Below, piece after piece: positions 35,617 to 48,400 of a stretch of DNA of 64,000 nucleotides; position 1 is the stretch's first letter, and every line of letters begins with the position of its first letter. Below the pieces are notes generated by a model. It was not told the DNA's origin and did no database searches. It saw only the letters and a list, made by a program, of their open reading frames with translations. The stretch lies in the NCBI GenBank assembly GCA_037893245.1, contig JBAIAA010000810.1, positions 558,001-622,000 of the forward strand, given 5' to 3'. The stretch is from Crossaster papposus. Taxonomy: Eukaryota > Echinodermata > Asteroidea > Velatida > Solasteridae. A program made the translations under genes and the position numbers.

Positions 35617-35735
35617 TGCAGAAACAATTATCGCGGCCGGGCTTTTCTATTTCCTCAATGAGCAACTTGAACGCTCACGTCAAACTTTTTTCTACTTTTC
35701 TTCAAATAATTTAGACAGTCGTTCATGTTTTCATA

Positions 35736-36033
35736 CAGGGGCGGATGCAGGAATTTATGAATGTGGGGTCCTAGCCATGGGCGGGGGTGTGGCTCTCCCC
35801 CAGAATTTGTTTTACAGTAGAAGCTCTGGGGTGCATTGTGGGACATTATGAGCCTATTTTTCTTATATATTTTGATCGTTTTGATCTATTGGGAATCTTT
35901 TACAGAAAGCACCACGCTGCTATTTTTCTCTGATATGAAAATACATTAAAACAAAAATTAATAAATACAACAAAAGTCCAGTCTAAAAATGTGAGGTCCG
36001 GACCCCAGGACCCTTCCCCTGGATCCGCACCTG
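35736..36033. mobile_element. hAT-like MITE
   Basis: Ends CAGGGGCGGATGCAGG and CCTGGATCCGCACCTG, inverted with two mismatches, a TIR type typical of hAT MITEs. TCATA occurs at both flanks, an imperfect remnant of the expected 8-bp duplication. Inserted in the right arm of the long-inverted-repeat element. Confidence 0.8.
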
Positions 36034-36278
36034 TCATATTATGTATTTAGTAATTTATCACCCATATTTATGGCCGTTTCATGGTTCAATCTTAGTGAAA
36101 ACAAAGTATTATATAAAACAAAACCAACCGCATGTAGCCGGCGGTTCGCGCGGTGGTGCCCGGAAGTAAGTTCAACCGTCACCTATGTGCGCGAGACCTA
36201 CACAGTATATTGAAAGCTATAATTCTAGAAAGTCTTCTTTGCTCTGATCGGTTTTAACCAATTCTATTCAATCCTGTA

Positions 36279-36288
36279 CTATATTTTC
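36279..36288 (+). promoter_or_regulatory. Weak TATA-like site upstream of second gene
   Basis: CTATATTTTC about 100 bp before the start codon at 36,381. A candidate core promoter element by position only; no transcript start is visible. Confidence 0.25.
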
Positions 36289-36380
36289 CCTCAAGGCAAT
36301 TCATTTCTTCCTGTTTTTTTCCCAAGCCCGATTGAACTTGTCCACTTGTCCTCAGCCGGGGGCGCCCTTTCGACCCCAGG

Positions 36381-36444
36381 ATGGCCAACATTCTACCTTG
36401 GATTGTGGTCCTTACCCTGTCTTCGTTCGCATACTCGCAAGATA
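36381..36444 (+). CDS. Exon 1: start codon and signal peptide
   Basis: ATG in context CCCAGGATGG. MANILPWIVVLTLSSFAYSQ: a hydrophobic core from residue 4 to 16, with likely cleavage after AYS. The exon ends in phase 1 at GTAAGT. The start was chosen because a signal peptide follows at once and the spliced frame stays open. Confidence 0.85.
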
Positions 36445-39400
36445 GTAAGTACCACCTAAATGCTCACTAAACAATCTTCTTTTTAAACGAAATCCAGTCG
36501 AAACAGTTGATCTGTTTGACTCCCCAAAAAAAGTTCAAGATTTTGTGGCAGATGGTGTGGTAAACATAGTCTGAGTATCAGACATTATACCCATACGGGA
36601 TAACATCTGATTAATCTCGTACTTCATTTTCCCTGGGGGCAATGTTAATTTTATGCGATCCTATGTGCCAACCAAAATCGCCTACTTTTATCAATTCACG
36701 TAGTGTACACACATTGTGTATAGACCTATTTCACCAATCAAGGTTAAGATTTTAGATTTATATTTCTGTGGAAACTTGAACTGAGGTACGGACATTAAGA
36801 TTTAGTGTTCTGTGGTAACTTTAAACTCTCAGTGACCTGTATAATGATCACTAAGTCTCTAGTCAAGAACTTAGGGTCAATTTAAACCTGACGATAGGCG
36901 GCGAATAAAGTACGCTGGAGAATTACTGAGAGGGCTTTCTGTGTTTTTTCCCTCAGTCGAAATTTGGAGCCTCTGTCGGCAAACGGGCCGACTGAGGCTG
37001 GAAATGCCGACTGGGGACAATTATTAGGGGGGAGGGGATTTGTACACGGGAAAAGATCGTGGACGTTTTGTCAATCGTGGACCCATTGTTTGACTCCCAA
37101 TTCTTTTGTCCGACGACCACGATTGCCGGTCAATACAAACGCAGCTTTACCTTACATACGCACTGTGGACATTCCTTTGTCTTCGTGTAGTTAAACAACT
37201 TTGACTAAATACTCATTTTTCTCGCTTCCCAAAAACAAATTTACCCTCAAATTTGGATTATGGGCCTCTCAGCTGTCCCTTCTATCTTTTCTATATATAA
37301 CCCTAACCCGTTTTTCCTCTAGCGCTCTTTTTCGGAAACTGAAAAACGGATTGTGGACCTGGGCTAGTCCACAAACTGTAACCTCTTCCCGCATCGTGTG
37401 GACCTATATTGTTCGGAGGTCCACAGTGCGTATGCAAGACTAACTCACCCAGACACTTAGGTACACACACAGTCGCTACGCCCCTAAGTGTTGACTCGAA
37501 ACCAAAGTAGCTCATTTCGAAAAATAATAAAGATCCTGATTTTTCTGACACTAGACGACAACAGTTGTGGTTATCGCGCCACGGATGGCATGGGGACATT
37601 CACCTTCGAGGAGACAGAGCTCAACACAAACGAGTTCTACATTACCTTCAAGGTGTTGGCGAACAGTGACGTCAGAATAATTCTGTCCCTCGAAAAAGAG
37701 GTAGACGACGCAGCCTACATCATCAGTAAGTGTGCAGAAATTCGTCACGTGATAGGCATAATTTTGACGTCACAATCTTGGGTGTTATTTAGCACATGAC
37801 AATATGCGCACTTAATGCATGCAATAAGTAAAATCAAGGTTTTGCTCGCCGTATGCGCCAACTTGCCTGAATACGGCATTTAGTTGTAACGACCAAAAGC
37901 ACGCCTCGCAGTCCTAGACAATAGTTCATCGCTCACACAAAGCATCGATTTGTTTTAATTATGTGTTACCTTTTGCTCATCGTGCTACGGCTCAAATTGT
38001 TATCTCTTTCTTTGATACTTTTATTGGCCAAGAACGCTATGATTGCCGTACGTGCCAAAACCTACTACCACAACATTCCGATTTTATCTGGGATTTAAAA
38101 CGAATGATGTTACTTTTGTTAAAACCAGATGCACTGAAAAACAATTCATTACAAATTATTAACTGATTATATCTTGATTTAATTCATTTTGCAAACAGCC
38201 ATCGGGGAAAGAAACGAGCTGACCACGATCGCTCGGTTCGGCGGCCAAGTACTGGATACATACACGGTAACAGATGCCCAGCCGTTCCGCGAGAGTGAGC
38301 TGCGATGCTACGACAATTGCATGAACTCCTACTGGATCTGCTTCCAGAGTGGCATGTAAGTGAACGGCTTCATACTTCACCAATAATGGGAAATGGAAAC
38401 TTCCAGGACGTCATGGAACGTTCGTCGGCGCGGCCGTGACGTCAACAATTTTCGAGTTCGTTCCCGTGTGTGTCTTGTAAATCTTTTTTAGCGTTTTATA
38501 ATTTTGTTTCGCTGCGAGATCACTCCTTATTAGGCCATATTTGTGGCGCAGAACACGTATGCTGCGTTAGTATACCTCAAACAGATTTAATCGTATTTCA
38601 CGAAGAGCATTAAGCAAAACGAGCACGGCAAATTCAGGGGCAAATATATACTTAGCCTAATAGTGACGAAACAACAACAACTACACAATTTTCACAGGCC
38701 GATTAGGTTTTAGACATAGAGCTATGTAATGTAATATAGCTCTATGGTTTTAGACCATCTACGCCACTAAATACACGGTTCGTCTAACTATAAAGTACAA
38801 CGTTTTTGAAGTAGTTTATACTTTTCTTTCCGTAATTTAGTTAATCGTTAGTAAGCCATATTTTGCACACATTTCTACTGAGTACGTACCTTTACTTTGG
38901 CAATAATGCTGCGTTCCAATTACGTCGTGTTTCCCGTGTTAACCGAGTAAATATCTTCCATAGTTATACGTAAAAACAAACAATTTAGCTGTAAAATAAA
39001 ACCAAGAATTTGTTTACATTAGGGACGTGAACCAATACGCGTGCGTACTCTATCGTTGTCTTACAATGCTGGGCTTTTCTTTTTCGTTTTCTTGACAGGA
39101 TCAAGGTAGGACGAGGGGGTGACAGCGCCCCCTATTTCGAGTACAACGTTCCTGCTGGCGAGACCTTCAACCCGCGTTACGTGGGATTCAGTACGGGCAG
39201 CTCCAGTGTCGGATTGTTTGGTGACTTTAGCTTCGGCAACACGTGCAGAAGTAATTATTTCAAAGATTTTGAATTGGGACGCCGTTGTATAGAGGACGAC
39301 GTCATCATTGCACTACGACTGACCGGACGCCGCATACGTATTACATCGTTTGGGGGTTGCAAACAGTCGTAAATCCAGGATTAATGACAACTTTAATGTT

Positions 39401-42400
39401 GCTATAAATCAGAAAATACAACTTTACAATATTGTAAATTTTGAGATTAAAGTGCGACAATAATAACCAAGTACATTGTATTTTACTTGTGGGACCCACG
39501 AATGGCGTAATGTTAACCAGTTCGCGCCGGGTTTATCTTCAATTTACCGGATCCAGGGCCGGAATTATTTTTCCTCGAAAAAAAAAAGTTTTTTTTTATT
39601 CAGTAAAATATTATCAGTTTTGATAATGCAACTACTACAAGATACCAAAATTTAGTTTATTAGCACCGTTATTTCCATGTTTTTGCCGACATTCTGTCGC
39701 ATTTTTTCTTTCTGCAGTCAGGGTGTGATATCAAGTCATATCAAGCTATAGCCGCCATAACATCTGACGCATGTGTTACACGTTCACCGCGGGTGTGCTA
39801 TAGTACGTTAGGCGTGTATATACGTCCACCGCGACGTGTGCTAGTCACGTCAGACATGTAAACATCTCTACCGCAACATTCACAAAAAACTTCCGCGGCG
39901 TGAACGCACATCCTCCGCTGGATCAAACCGCCACGCCTGACGGGTTAACGCGTCATCCGTGGATAGTAAACAATTTTTGTTCGGCCTTGCTCGTGACGTT
40001 TTTATCAGTCATTCGTTTTGAATTTCGCGAACTGGTTAAACACGCGCCGTTAATTGCTCGCAAATATAATTTTTTTTAATTCGACATCTGAAATTATAGT
40101 CCAGGCAAAATACATAATTTTGTTTTGTTGACCTCAAACAAATTGCAACAAATTGTTTTTGACCACAGTGCACTTCTATAAGGTCCCTAGAATTACATAC
40201 TAAAAGTCGACAAAAATCCAAGTGGTGGAAATATGACTAATTTGCATAAATCGTTAATCCCTGCCGCGTAATATATTTATTCCCATATTTGGGTATATAT
40301 ATATATTTTTAATTTTTTGAAAAGTTTATTTTGGTGATTCTACTTACATATCCTTACATCAATAACATTTGCTAAATCATATAAGTGACTGAATAATTAT
40401 GGGAACATAGTAAATATCAAAAATGACAACTTCGTGACCCTATAAATGTGCGCACATTACACTGTCTCCAGATATCATTAAGTAGTCAGTATTGACGTGC
40501 TTCAAATTCACCAAGTTGCTTACTGGCACAGTTATCCTATTAAAACCTTATGGAAAATCACATAAACAATGTTAACATTGTGATATTTAGCCCAGCAAAC
40601 AAAAACTGGGAGAAAATGGTGTGTCCCTAAATTGGGCTAACAAGTAGGTGGAGGGTTGCCTAAGGTGAAAGACTTAAACAAGTTCAAGGAAACCTCCCAA
40701 ATTAAAGATTGTTGTTGCTTACAATAATCCTATCTACGTTAAAATGTATTTTGGGGATTTCCTTGAACTTGTTCACGTCTCGCATGTTAGGCAACCCTTT
40801 AACTACTTTTTCGCCCAATTTATGGACACACCATTTTCCTCCAGTTTTTGTTCGCTGGGCTAAATATCACAATGTTATCATTGTTCCTATGATTTTTCAT
40901 AAGGTTTTAATATGATAACTGTGCCAGTAAGCAACTTGGTGAATTTGAAGCTCACCAATACCGACTACTTGATGATATCTGGAGACAGTGTAATGTGCGC
41001 ACATTTAAAGGGTCACGAAGTTGTCATTTTTGATATTTACTATGTTCCCATAATTATTCAGTCACTTATATGATTTAGCAAATGTTATTGATGTAAGGAT
41101 ATGTAAGTAGAATCACCAAAATAAACTTTTCAAAAAATAAAAAATATATATATATACCCAAATATGGGAATAAATATATTACGCGGCAGGGATTAACGAT
41201 TTATGCAAATTAGTCATATTTCCACCACTTGGATTTTTGTCGACTTTTAGTATGTAATTCTAGGGACCTTATAGAAGTGCACTGTGGTGAAAAACAATTT
41301 GTTGCAATTTGTTTGAGGTCAAAACCTATTTTTCCTGGACTATTATTACTGTTTGGGTTTGTGAGTCGCTCCAGAAATACCGTTTAATTCGGCGCGACTA
41401 AAAATAACTTCAGCTATATCTTACAAAGACAAGAATGTGAATTGTTCAAGTTAGTTGTGATGTTGGCTTTGGTCACCAGCTGAAAACCAGACATGACAGC
41501 AACCGTTTTTAAAGAACTACTCCACGCACACTGATCTTCCTAGAAACTGTTCAGGGCCTTTACTTTCCGAAGCCGAAGCTGCATGAAGACAAAGCAAAGG
41601 TTTCGGAAAACCCTTATGTCTAATTTAAATTCGTGCTAAATCTTTCAAATTTTAAAGCTAAATATTTAACAAGTTTGTTTTGTTCTTCTTTTGTTCAGAT
41701 CAAGGCTCGGGTTCAGGTGAGTTCTTTGGTTGTGTTCGACTACTTGACAAACACCCATGGGTAAAACAAGACAAAACCAAAACCTTAACAATTGGGTTGG
41801 CGGCGCGCTATAAAAACAAATCCCTTCTTCAGAATGTTGGCAGTTCTAAAGCAATTCAGAGCACACAGAACGAAACGTCGAATGATAACACCTGGTTATT
41901 CCCACAGAGCAATGCATACTTAACTCTGGATCAGTCCATTAAATAGGTGTCCAGGTTTTGTGTATCTGTTAAATCAGGATTCTTCAATATGCCTTCTATC
42001 TCCAAGAGTATAATAACTTAAAGTGAAATTACCTGCGAATGTTGAAGTTTGAAGTCAATTTTAATGATCATTGCATACAAAAGATCACACTTTTAGTTTC
42101 TCAAGACTGACCCTAAGACTGACCCTAAGACTGACCCTAAGACTGACCCAAGACTAACCCTAAGACTGACCCTAAGACTGACCCTAAGACTAACCCTAAG
42201 ACTGACCCTAAGACTAACCCTAAGACTGACCCTAAGACAGACCCTAAGACTGACCCTAAGACTAACCCTAAGACTAACCCTAAGACTGACCCTAAGACTA
42301 ACCCTACGACTGACCCTAAGACTGACCCTAAGACTAACCCTAAGACTAACCCTAAGACTGACCCTTAAGACTGACCCTTAAGACTGTCAATGACTTTTAA

Positions 42401-45400
42401 AGTTCAGCGCTCTATAGCACCTCATTTTGACCATAACAATTTAACCGTACGATTTGCTCACAGGGTTAAGGAATGGAATACAAATAAAAAAAAAATCCTT
42501 GACTAATAACATTGCACATCTCTTGACGAATCTTGTTCTCGTTTGTTTTTTTCAGATGTCCAGACTACCGTGAAACCGATAAGTAAGATGATTAACTTGT
42601 ACATTTGATCATAAAGCTTGTGATTTCGAACATTTATGTCTTCGTGAATCAGTGATTTGCAAAGCTTGTTGATTACTAATCGGTTCCTTTTGCCGAAAAG
42701 GGGAAAGGGGCAAACATAACGCGCAAACATAATGCGCAAACATAACGCGCAAACATAACGCGCAAACATAACGCGCAAACATAACGCGCAAACATAATGC
42801 GCAACCTTTCATTTGTTTACAAACGCTTGTTTTTGTTTAGTTTTTCAAAAAGGCTCTCAAACATATTCGTTTCTGTTGTTACATTTGGATAGATGCAGGT
42901 TTGTACTTATGGTGTAAGTATTTGCTACTGTTGCAGGCCCTGTGTTTAAAAATCTCTTCTTATAATAATGACCGACTTGATGTTTACAGCACATTTTAAT
43001 TAGTTTTAAATAAAATGCTCATAAAGTTGTCTTGGCCTAGTATTTCATAATGTTGTAAGGATAAGGGCGAAGATTACAAAATAACGCAACATTTTTATCA
43101 ATCTTTGACCGTACCAGGAGAGTGTGAATCATTGGATTGTGGCGCGCTAACTTGCCGTTTCGGCTACAAGCAGCAATCTGGTTGTGATATCTGTGACTGC
43201 ATAGGTACGTATAAATTCCTTTTGTCAATTTCCGATTCAACATCACGCATGCGTCGAACGCGTCTGTCGATCGATTACGTGAACACTGGTTTGTGAGCGA
43301 TGGTGACAACAGACAGGCCCTCTATTCCCGTTGTTAACGAAGCAAAAGTGTTGACACGTCATTTATATAAGTTGAAATTATTTATTACTGTTATTTCATC
43401 TACCTAATTTGAGTCCAGTAAATATAATTTGTATCTTTGTGCAAAAAGTTATCATCATTGAAGAAATGTATCGTAAACCCAGTTGCAATACTTGCCCGGT
43501 TACTTTTCTTTCCTCTTGAAATCATGACGTAACTCGCGAGTTATACTACAGAGAAACCTAGTACTAAAAATGTAAGGCACCATTTTTGGAATTAAGACAA
43601 ACCATAGTCCGGGGCTAGATTGATCTGGTTGGACAAGTTATAGTCAACCCACTAACCCCAGCGTACAGTATAAACTACAAGTCAACAAGAAAATGACAGG
43701 GAGCATTTGTTTTTTCCCGAAAAGAACAAGTATATTTGATCCACTAGTAAAGTATGTGTTTCCCCGAGGCCCCAAGAGAGAATGGTTCTTAGATGACTAA
43801 TAGGACTACCCTGGTAAAATAAAATAAAATAAATAAATAAATAGAAAGAGCATGTTTTCCATCATCTAAACAAATATTGAAATTGTTCCTTGTTTTTTTC
43901 CAAAATAGACCTTCATCAATGTACGCCATTTTGAAAGTGAAATGAAACATTGCAGCCCCACACGTCCATGCAGTGAACGAGTGGCTCTCGCACAATTACA
44001 GCAAATTTAACGATCTTAAAAATAGATGGATGGCTGAAATTCTCCTTAAACGTCGATCCGTATTTTAGGTAGTCGTGTCTCGTTGCATTTTAAAGAAAAA
44101 TCGAACAAAATAAAGCCTAAAACCAGTGGCCAAAATGAAGTTTCAGTGATGGTATTGAACTAGTAAATTAACGTTAACGTTTACGTGGCATTCTATTTTG
44201 GCTTCGGCTTCATTCCGCCATTTTAGCCCAAAGAGGCTCCGTTTTTGGCTAGAAATTCGAAGCCTGCCGAGAAGGTGACTTCGTGGAGGCCCCGTGACGT
44301 ATGTGTCACGTGATACAAGCCACAAAATCTAGTCGCCCTACCGAACTTGCTTTAGAAATACAAAAAAGGCCTTAGATTTATCAGCAACGGGACACAATTA
44401 AGCGAATAAGAATTTAAGAAACCTCATCATTTCTGAGAGGAGGTTCGATCGTCACTATAGAGGGAAGCAGACCTTGTTGCGGTGTCCCTACCCTTTTTTT
44501 ATTTAAAATATAAACATAACGAGCTGTAACTACGAAAACTGTTTATCTTTATACGAGTGTAGTATATAGACGTGGATAATTCCAAGTTACACGCATCTTC
44601 CTAAACACCTGAATTAAACAACTCTTACTAAATATCTTAAATGGTTGTTTAGTTATCCTCAAACGTTTAACTTGGAAAGTCTAAACTTATTGACTGTGGT
44701 CCCTATTGTTAATTACATTGTAATATAGAGGATTGCGCAACAGTATGAACATACGATATATGCCTCAGTAGAACAATCTTTAGCAGGTATACTCTACAGC
44801 CATATAGTTGATACCAAAAGGCAACGCAGTGACAATTTCACTGCTGACAAAAGGTTGGCTCTCGTTGAGACCATGAGGAACTTTAATTCCATTATCGGTG
44901 ACAAACGATGTGACTAGAAAGCTAACCAGAAAAAATCTGATGCCTGGAAAGCTATCACTTCAGAAATGTCCATCTCGTTTCCTGACCGTAAAAGCCGATC
45001 AAAGAATTGGGTGTTCTAAATACAATCCGAGAAGTCCAAGTAAATCGTTGAACGTGTCTTTGCTAACTCTGAAACGTTGATGAAATGTTCCTCGTCATAG
45101 GCCTACTCCGCTAAGGGATTCACCTTGTCCCTAAAAACTCTTGGTGCACGTTGGTGTTGGCGACCATGACGATTTTCTTGTTAGTTGGCCTCCTCTTGTG
45201 CAATTAAGCATCATCCACCTTTCTACCTTTCTGTGTACATATCTGGCTTCTAAATGGCTCAGAATACTCACTAAACAACCCTCGTACCATGTTTAAGAAT
45301 TGCTATTGTTTGTTATAAACACATGTTTAACTCCAATGGTCATTTAAACGCGGCTAACTTAAAACAAGCTTTGTAGTACTTGTTTGAAGTTAGACACCAG

Positions 45401-48400
45401 CGACAAAAAAATAGATAATGACGCGATACAAGCAGCGTAGCTATGACGACGCAACAATTCAAATTTTAACGGCTTTTACCCCAAAATAGCACAATGACTA
45501 CAATGATTGTGATATTCTTAGGCATTTCGTCTGGTGTTGACCTTTGCTAATGTGAGTTTTATTTTGTAAAAACCTGGAAACACTCGAACATCGCGAACGT
45601 TAAGCAATTCGAGCGATTCGCAATACCTAGAAGCTGCCGTTGGAGGCGCAAATCCTGCTATACCCGCAGTGCATCATGGGGAAAAGTCGGCATCAGTTTG
45701 AAAAAGTGTATTCATTTTGCATGAACTCATCAGTTTTTACGTCTTTTTGGACGCGCACGATTAAAGCTCCAATTTTGTTCTGCAAATAACAATGTTTTAA
45801 TCAACGACGCTTTCGGATACATTTATGTCTGTGTTGTACCTCGCGTGAACAATGAAGAATAGATATTTCACCACAGTATGATATACGGAAGAAGTCGACC
45901 GTAAAGTTTAAAAGTGGCTCTTTTAGTCAAACGCTTGGTGGCGCACTGCATTGTGAATCGCCCGAATTCCTCCAGTTTTTGGTCACGTGACATTGGCGGC
46001 TAAATAATAAATGAAAAATCACAAATAGTCAGAAATATTTGGTCTGGAAACCAGACTATAATAATCGAACACTACATTAAACAAAAACGACTTAGCGCGC
46101 ATGCGGGGGCGCGGCGAGTAGCTATTTGAGCTATGCTTGGAATGTCCTCGGAATTTTCCGGGTTCACGTGACGCTTGCGCCAAGACCAATGCTGCGTTCC
46201 AATCGCGTCGTGTTTATCGTGTTCACGAGTTCACGAGTCGTATAATGGCGTTCTAATCGCCTGGTAACTCGTGTTCACCAGTGGTGAACTCGAGGTGGAT
46301 TTTTTTTCTCCATGTTCACGACTTCATAAACGAATGAATACTCGCGCATGCGTGTTGGTTCACGAACGAGTTCCTAAGCGATAAAGAATGTCCTTACCGC
46401 CCGACTAACTCGACTGTGCGCGTGCGTCTTGGTGAGTAGCGTTTAGAATGCAACCCACTCGTGAAAATGGAGAAATTCACGGTGAACACGATAAAAACGA
46501 CGCGATTGGAACGCAGCAATAGATAGTGGATGAAATCTACGAATCTGGCGATAATTAAGGGCGCCCTCAAAGCCCAGATAATACGGACGGCGCGCCGCGG
46601 AACAAAATGAACGGGCTAGCTTGGTCGTGATTCGATACTGGGTACTCGAATAAAAAAATCTGTGAGGGGGGGTGTTGGCTGTAACTATTAAGCAATTGGG
46701 GGCGCCCTTTAAGGGGGTGATATTTAAATTGTGTAAAACTTAAGCAGACTTTGTCTTTGAGTTTGATTAGTAAAAAACTTCAATTTTCTTCAAATATTTG
46801 TCTTTATTCATATTTGTCTTTATTTCAATGAATACAAAAAATAAAAGCCTGAGGCTGAAGTCATGATTTCAAAAATTCTGGTAGATGTACCCTATTCTGA
46901 TGATGTTGTTGGGTGCGATCTAGCCCAGGTTGGACGACGTTCTTCATTGCATTACGATTGTACACACAACGGAGGAGTCCAACCTGGGCTAGGTGCGATC
47001 TAGCCCCGGCCAGGTAATATCTAGCCCCGGCCAGGTAATTGGACGACGTGCTTGTTCGTGTATGCAACATGAGTCCAACCTGGGCTAGCCGGCCTAGGCT
47101 AGGTGCGATCGGTAGATCGCGTTGCGCCAGTGTAGCTGTACTCACTATATCATCATGTACTGAGCTGTATCAATAAATAAGTCGATCCTGACGGATATCT
47201 CGGATATTCTCAACAACCGGCGTAAGTACAAAGAAAAGATGTGGAGTGTCGTGGCCGAGCGGTTATTGAGCTGGGTTTTCTGTTCCGCAGAGCGTGATGA
47301 GTTCGAGTCCCGGTGTCGACACGTGTGTCCTTAAGCAAGGCAATTAAACCACTATTGCTTCGTCCTTCGGATGGGACGTAAAGTTGTAGGTCCCATGTGT
47401 TGTATAATTTATAATGTGTGTATATATCTTTCCCATTATAAAATTGTATAATGCACGTAAAAGAACCCAGAACACTTATCGAAAGAGAAGGGGGTTTTCC
47501 CCGGTGTTCCTGGCTGGCACAAATAAGTTGGTGTGATGTTTCCGGAAGGATGCTTTGCCGACTATATAATTCAGATTCAGATTCAGACTGGCTGCAGTAC
47601 AGTGCGGTCGACCGATAGTTGAATGATCGTAACTTTCTTATGCAGGCGATGTTATTGTTCAGAATTTTGTCTGAGATATATACAAACAGGATAACATACA
47701 CCTAGGTTGTACTGTCACCTTTCAGACAATTTTTTGACTTGGTAATTTTTAATATTCTCTGTTTTATTACATCTGTAGAATCACCCTGTGGAATGCTCGC
47801 GTGTGACCCCTGCAAACATGGTTATGAGGAAGACATGTACCATTGTGACACATGCACTTGCATTCCAGGTATGTTATGTAATAGCTCCTTAACCAAAATT
47901 CCAAAATTTAAAACGGATTTATAAATGTCATGAGCAGCTCTCAGCAAGTAAAATAGTTCGGACGTGAACTGGTTAATGATAATGGTAAATTACTAGTACT
48001 GTTTGTTTGTTTGTGTTTATTTAACAATCTCTACGAATATCCTTACAGAATAAACAAACCAAGAAAATCACAACTATTACAAAAAGACAAAATACATGTA
48101 TATCCGACAAAATACCTGTGTTGTCGTGGATAACAAAAAGCTACAGAAAAAACTTATTTCCATTATGGTCCTCGACATTCAAAAAATACATCAACATTAT
48201 ACATGAAATTAAAACACAAAACATAAAAACAACTTTCACGAAAGACATTGTTAAGGGTATCGTATAAAATAGAAATACTGGAGATACTCTTTCCACTGGT
48301 ACTGTAATTTCATGTAAGTGAAGAACAACAATACTGGAAAATGTCATGAGTGTTAATCACATCAGGGGGGCATTGGTTAGGTCGGTGAACTCATGATCTT

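Larger units (their letters stand above)
32945..36205. mobile_element. Long-inverted-repeat (foldback-type) element with nested insertions
   Basis: Left arm from about 32,945 (GACTGTGTCAGTCTCGCGCA) to about 33,525 is inverted against the right arm, which runs from about 33,990 to 36,205 and is split by later insertions. Matches followed by eye include CCATGAAACGGCC with its inverse near 36,083, ACGACTGTCTTAATTATT with its inverse near 35,720, TGTACTGCATA near 33,240 with its inverse near 34,306, and GCTTTACACGTTGAAGCTCC (33,499) with its inverse near 33,992. Removing the insertions leaves about 1.7 kb with arms of about 550 bp around a 460-bp centre. No transposase seen. Diverged arms suggest an old copy. 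Confidence 0.75.
39251..41698 (+). other. Intron 4, holding two transposons
   Basis: Contains a TTAA-flanked piggyBac-like MITE and a 1.26-kb snapback (separate entries). An open frame runs on past the exon 4 donor to 39,372 without similarity to anything known. Confidence 0.6.

Noticed and set aside
38714-38748. Short palindrome CATAGAGCTAT/ATAGCTCTATG as an RNA gene
   Set aside because: An isolated 11-bp-arm hairpin with no miRNA-like length or context.
38908-38950. Complete second copy of the TGCTGCGTTCC MITE
   Set aside because: Only one diverged end is recognisable; no matching right end within about 400 bp.
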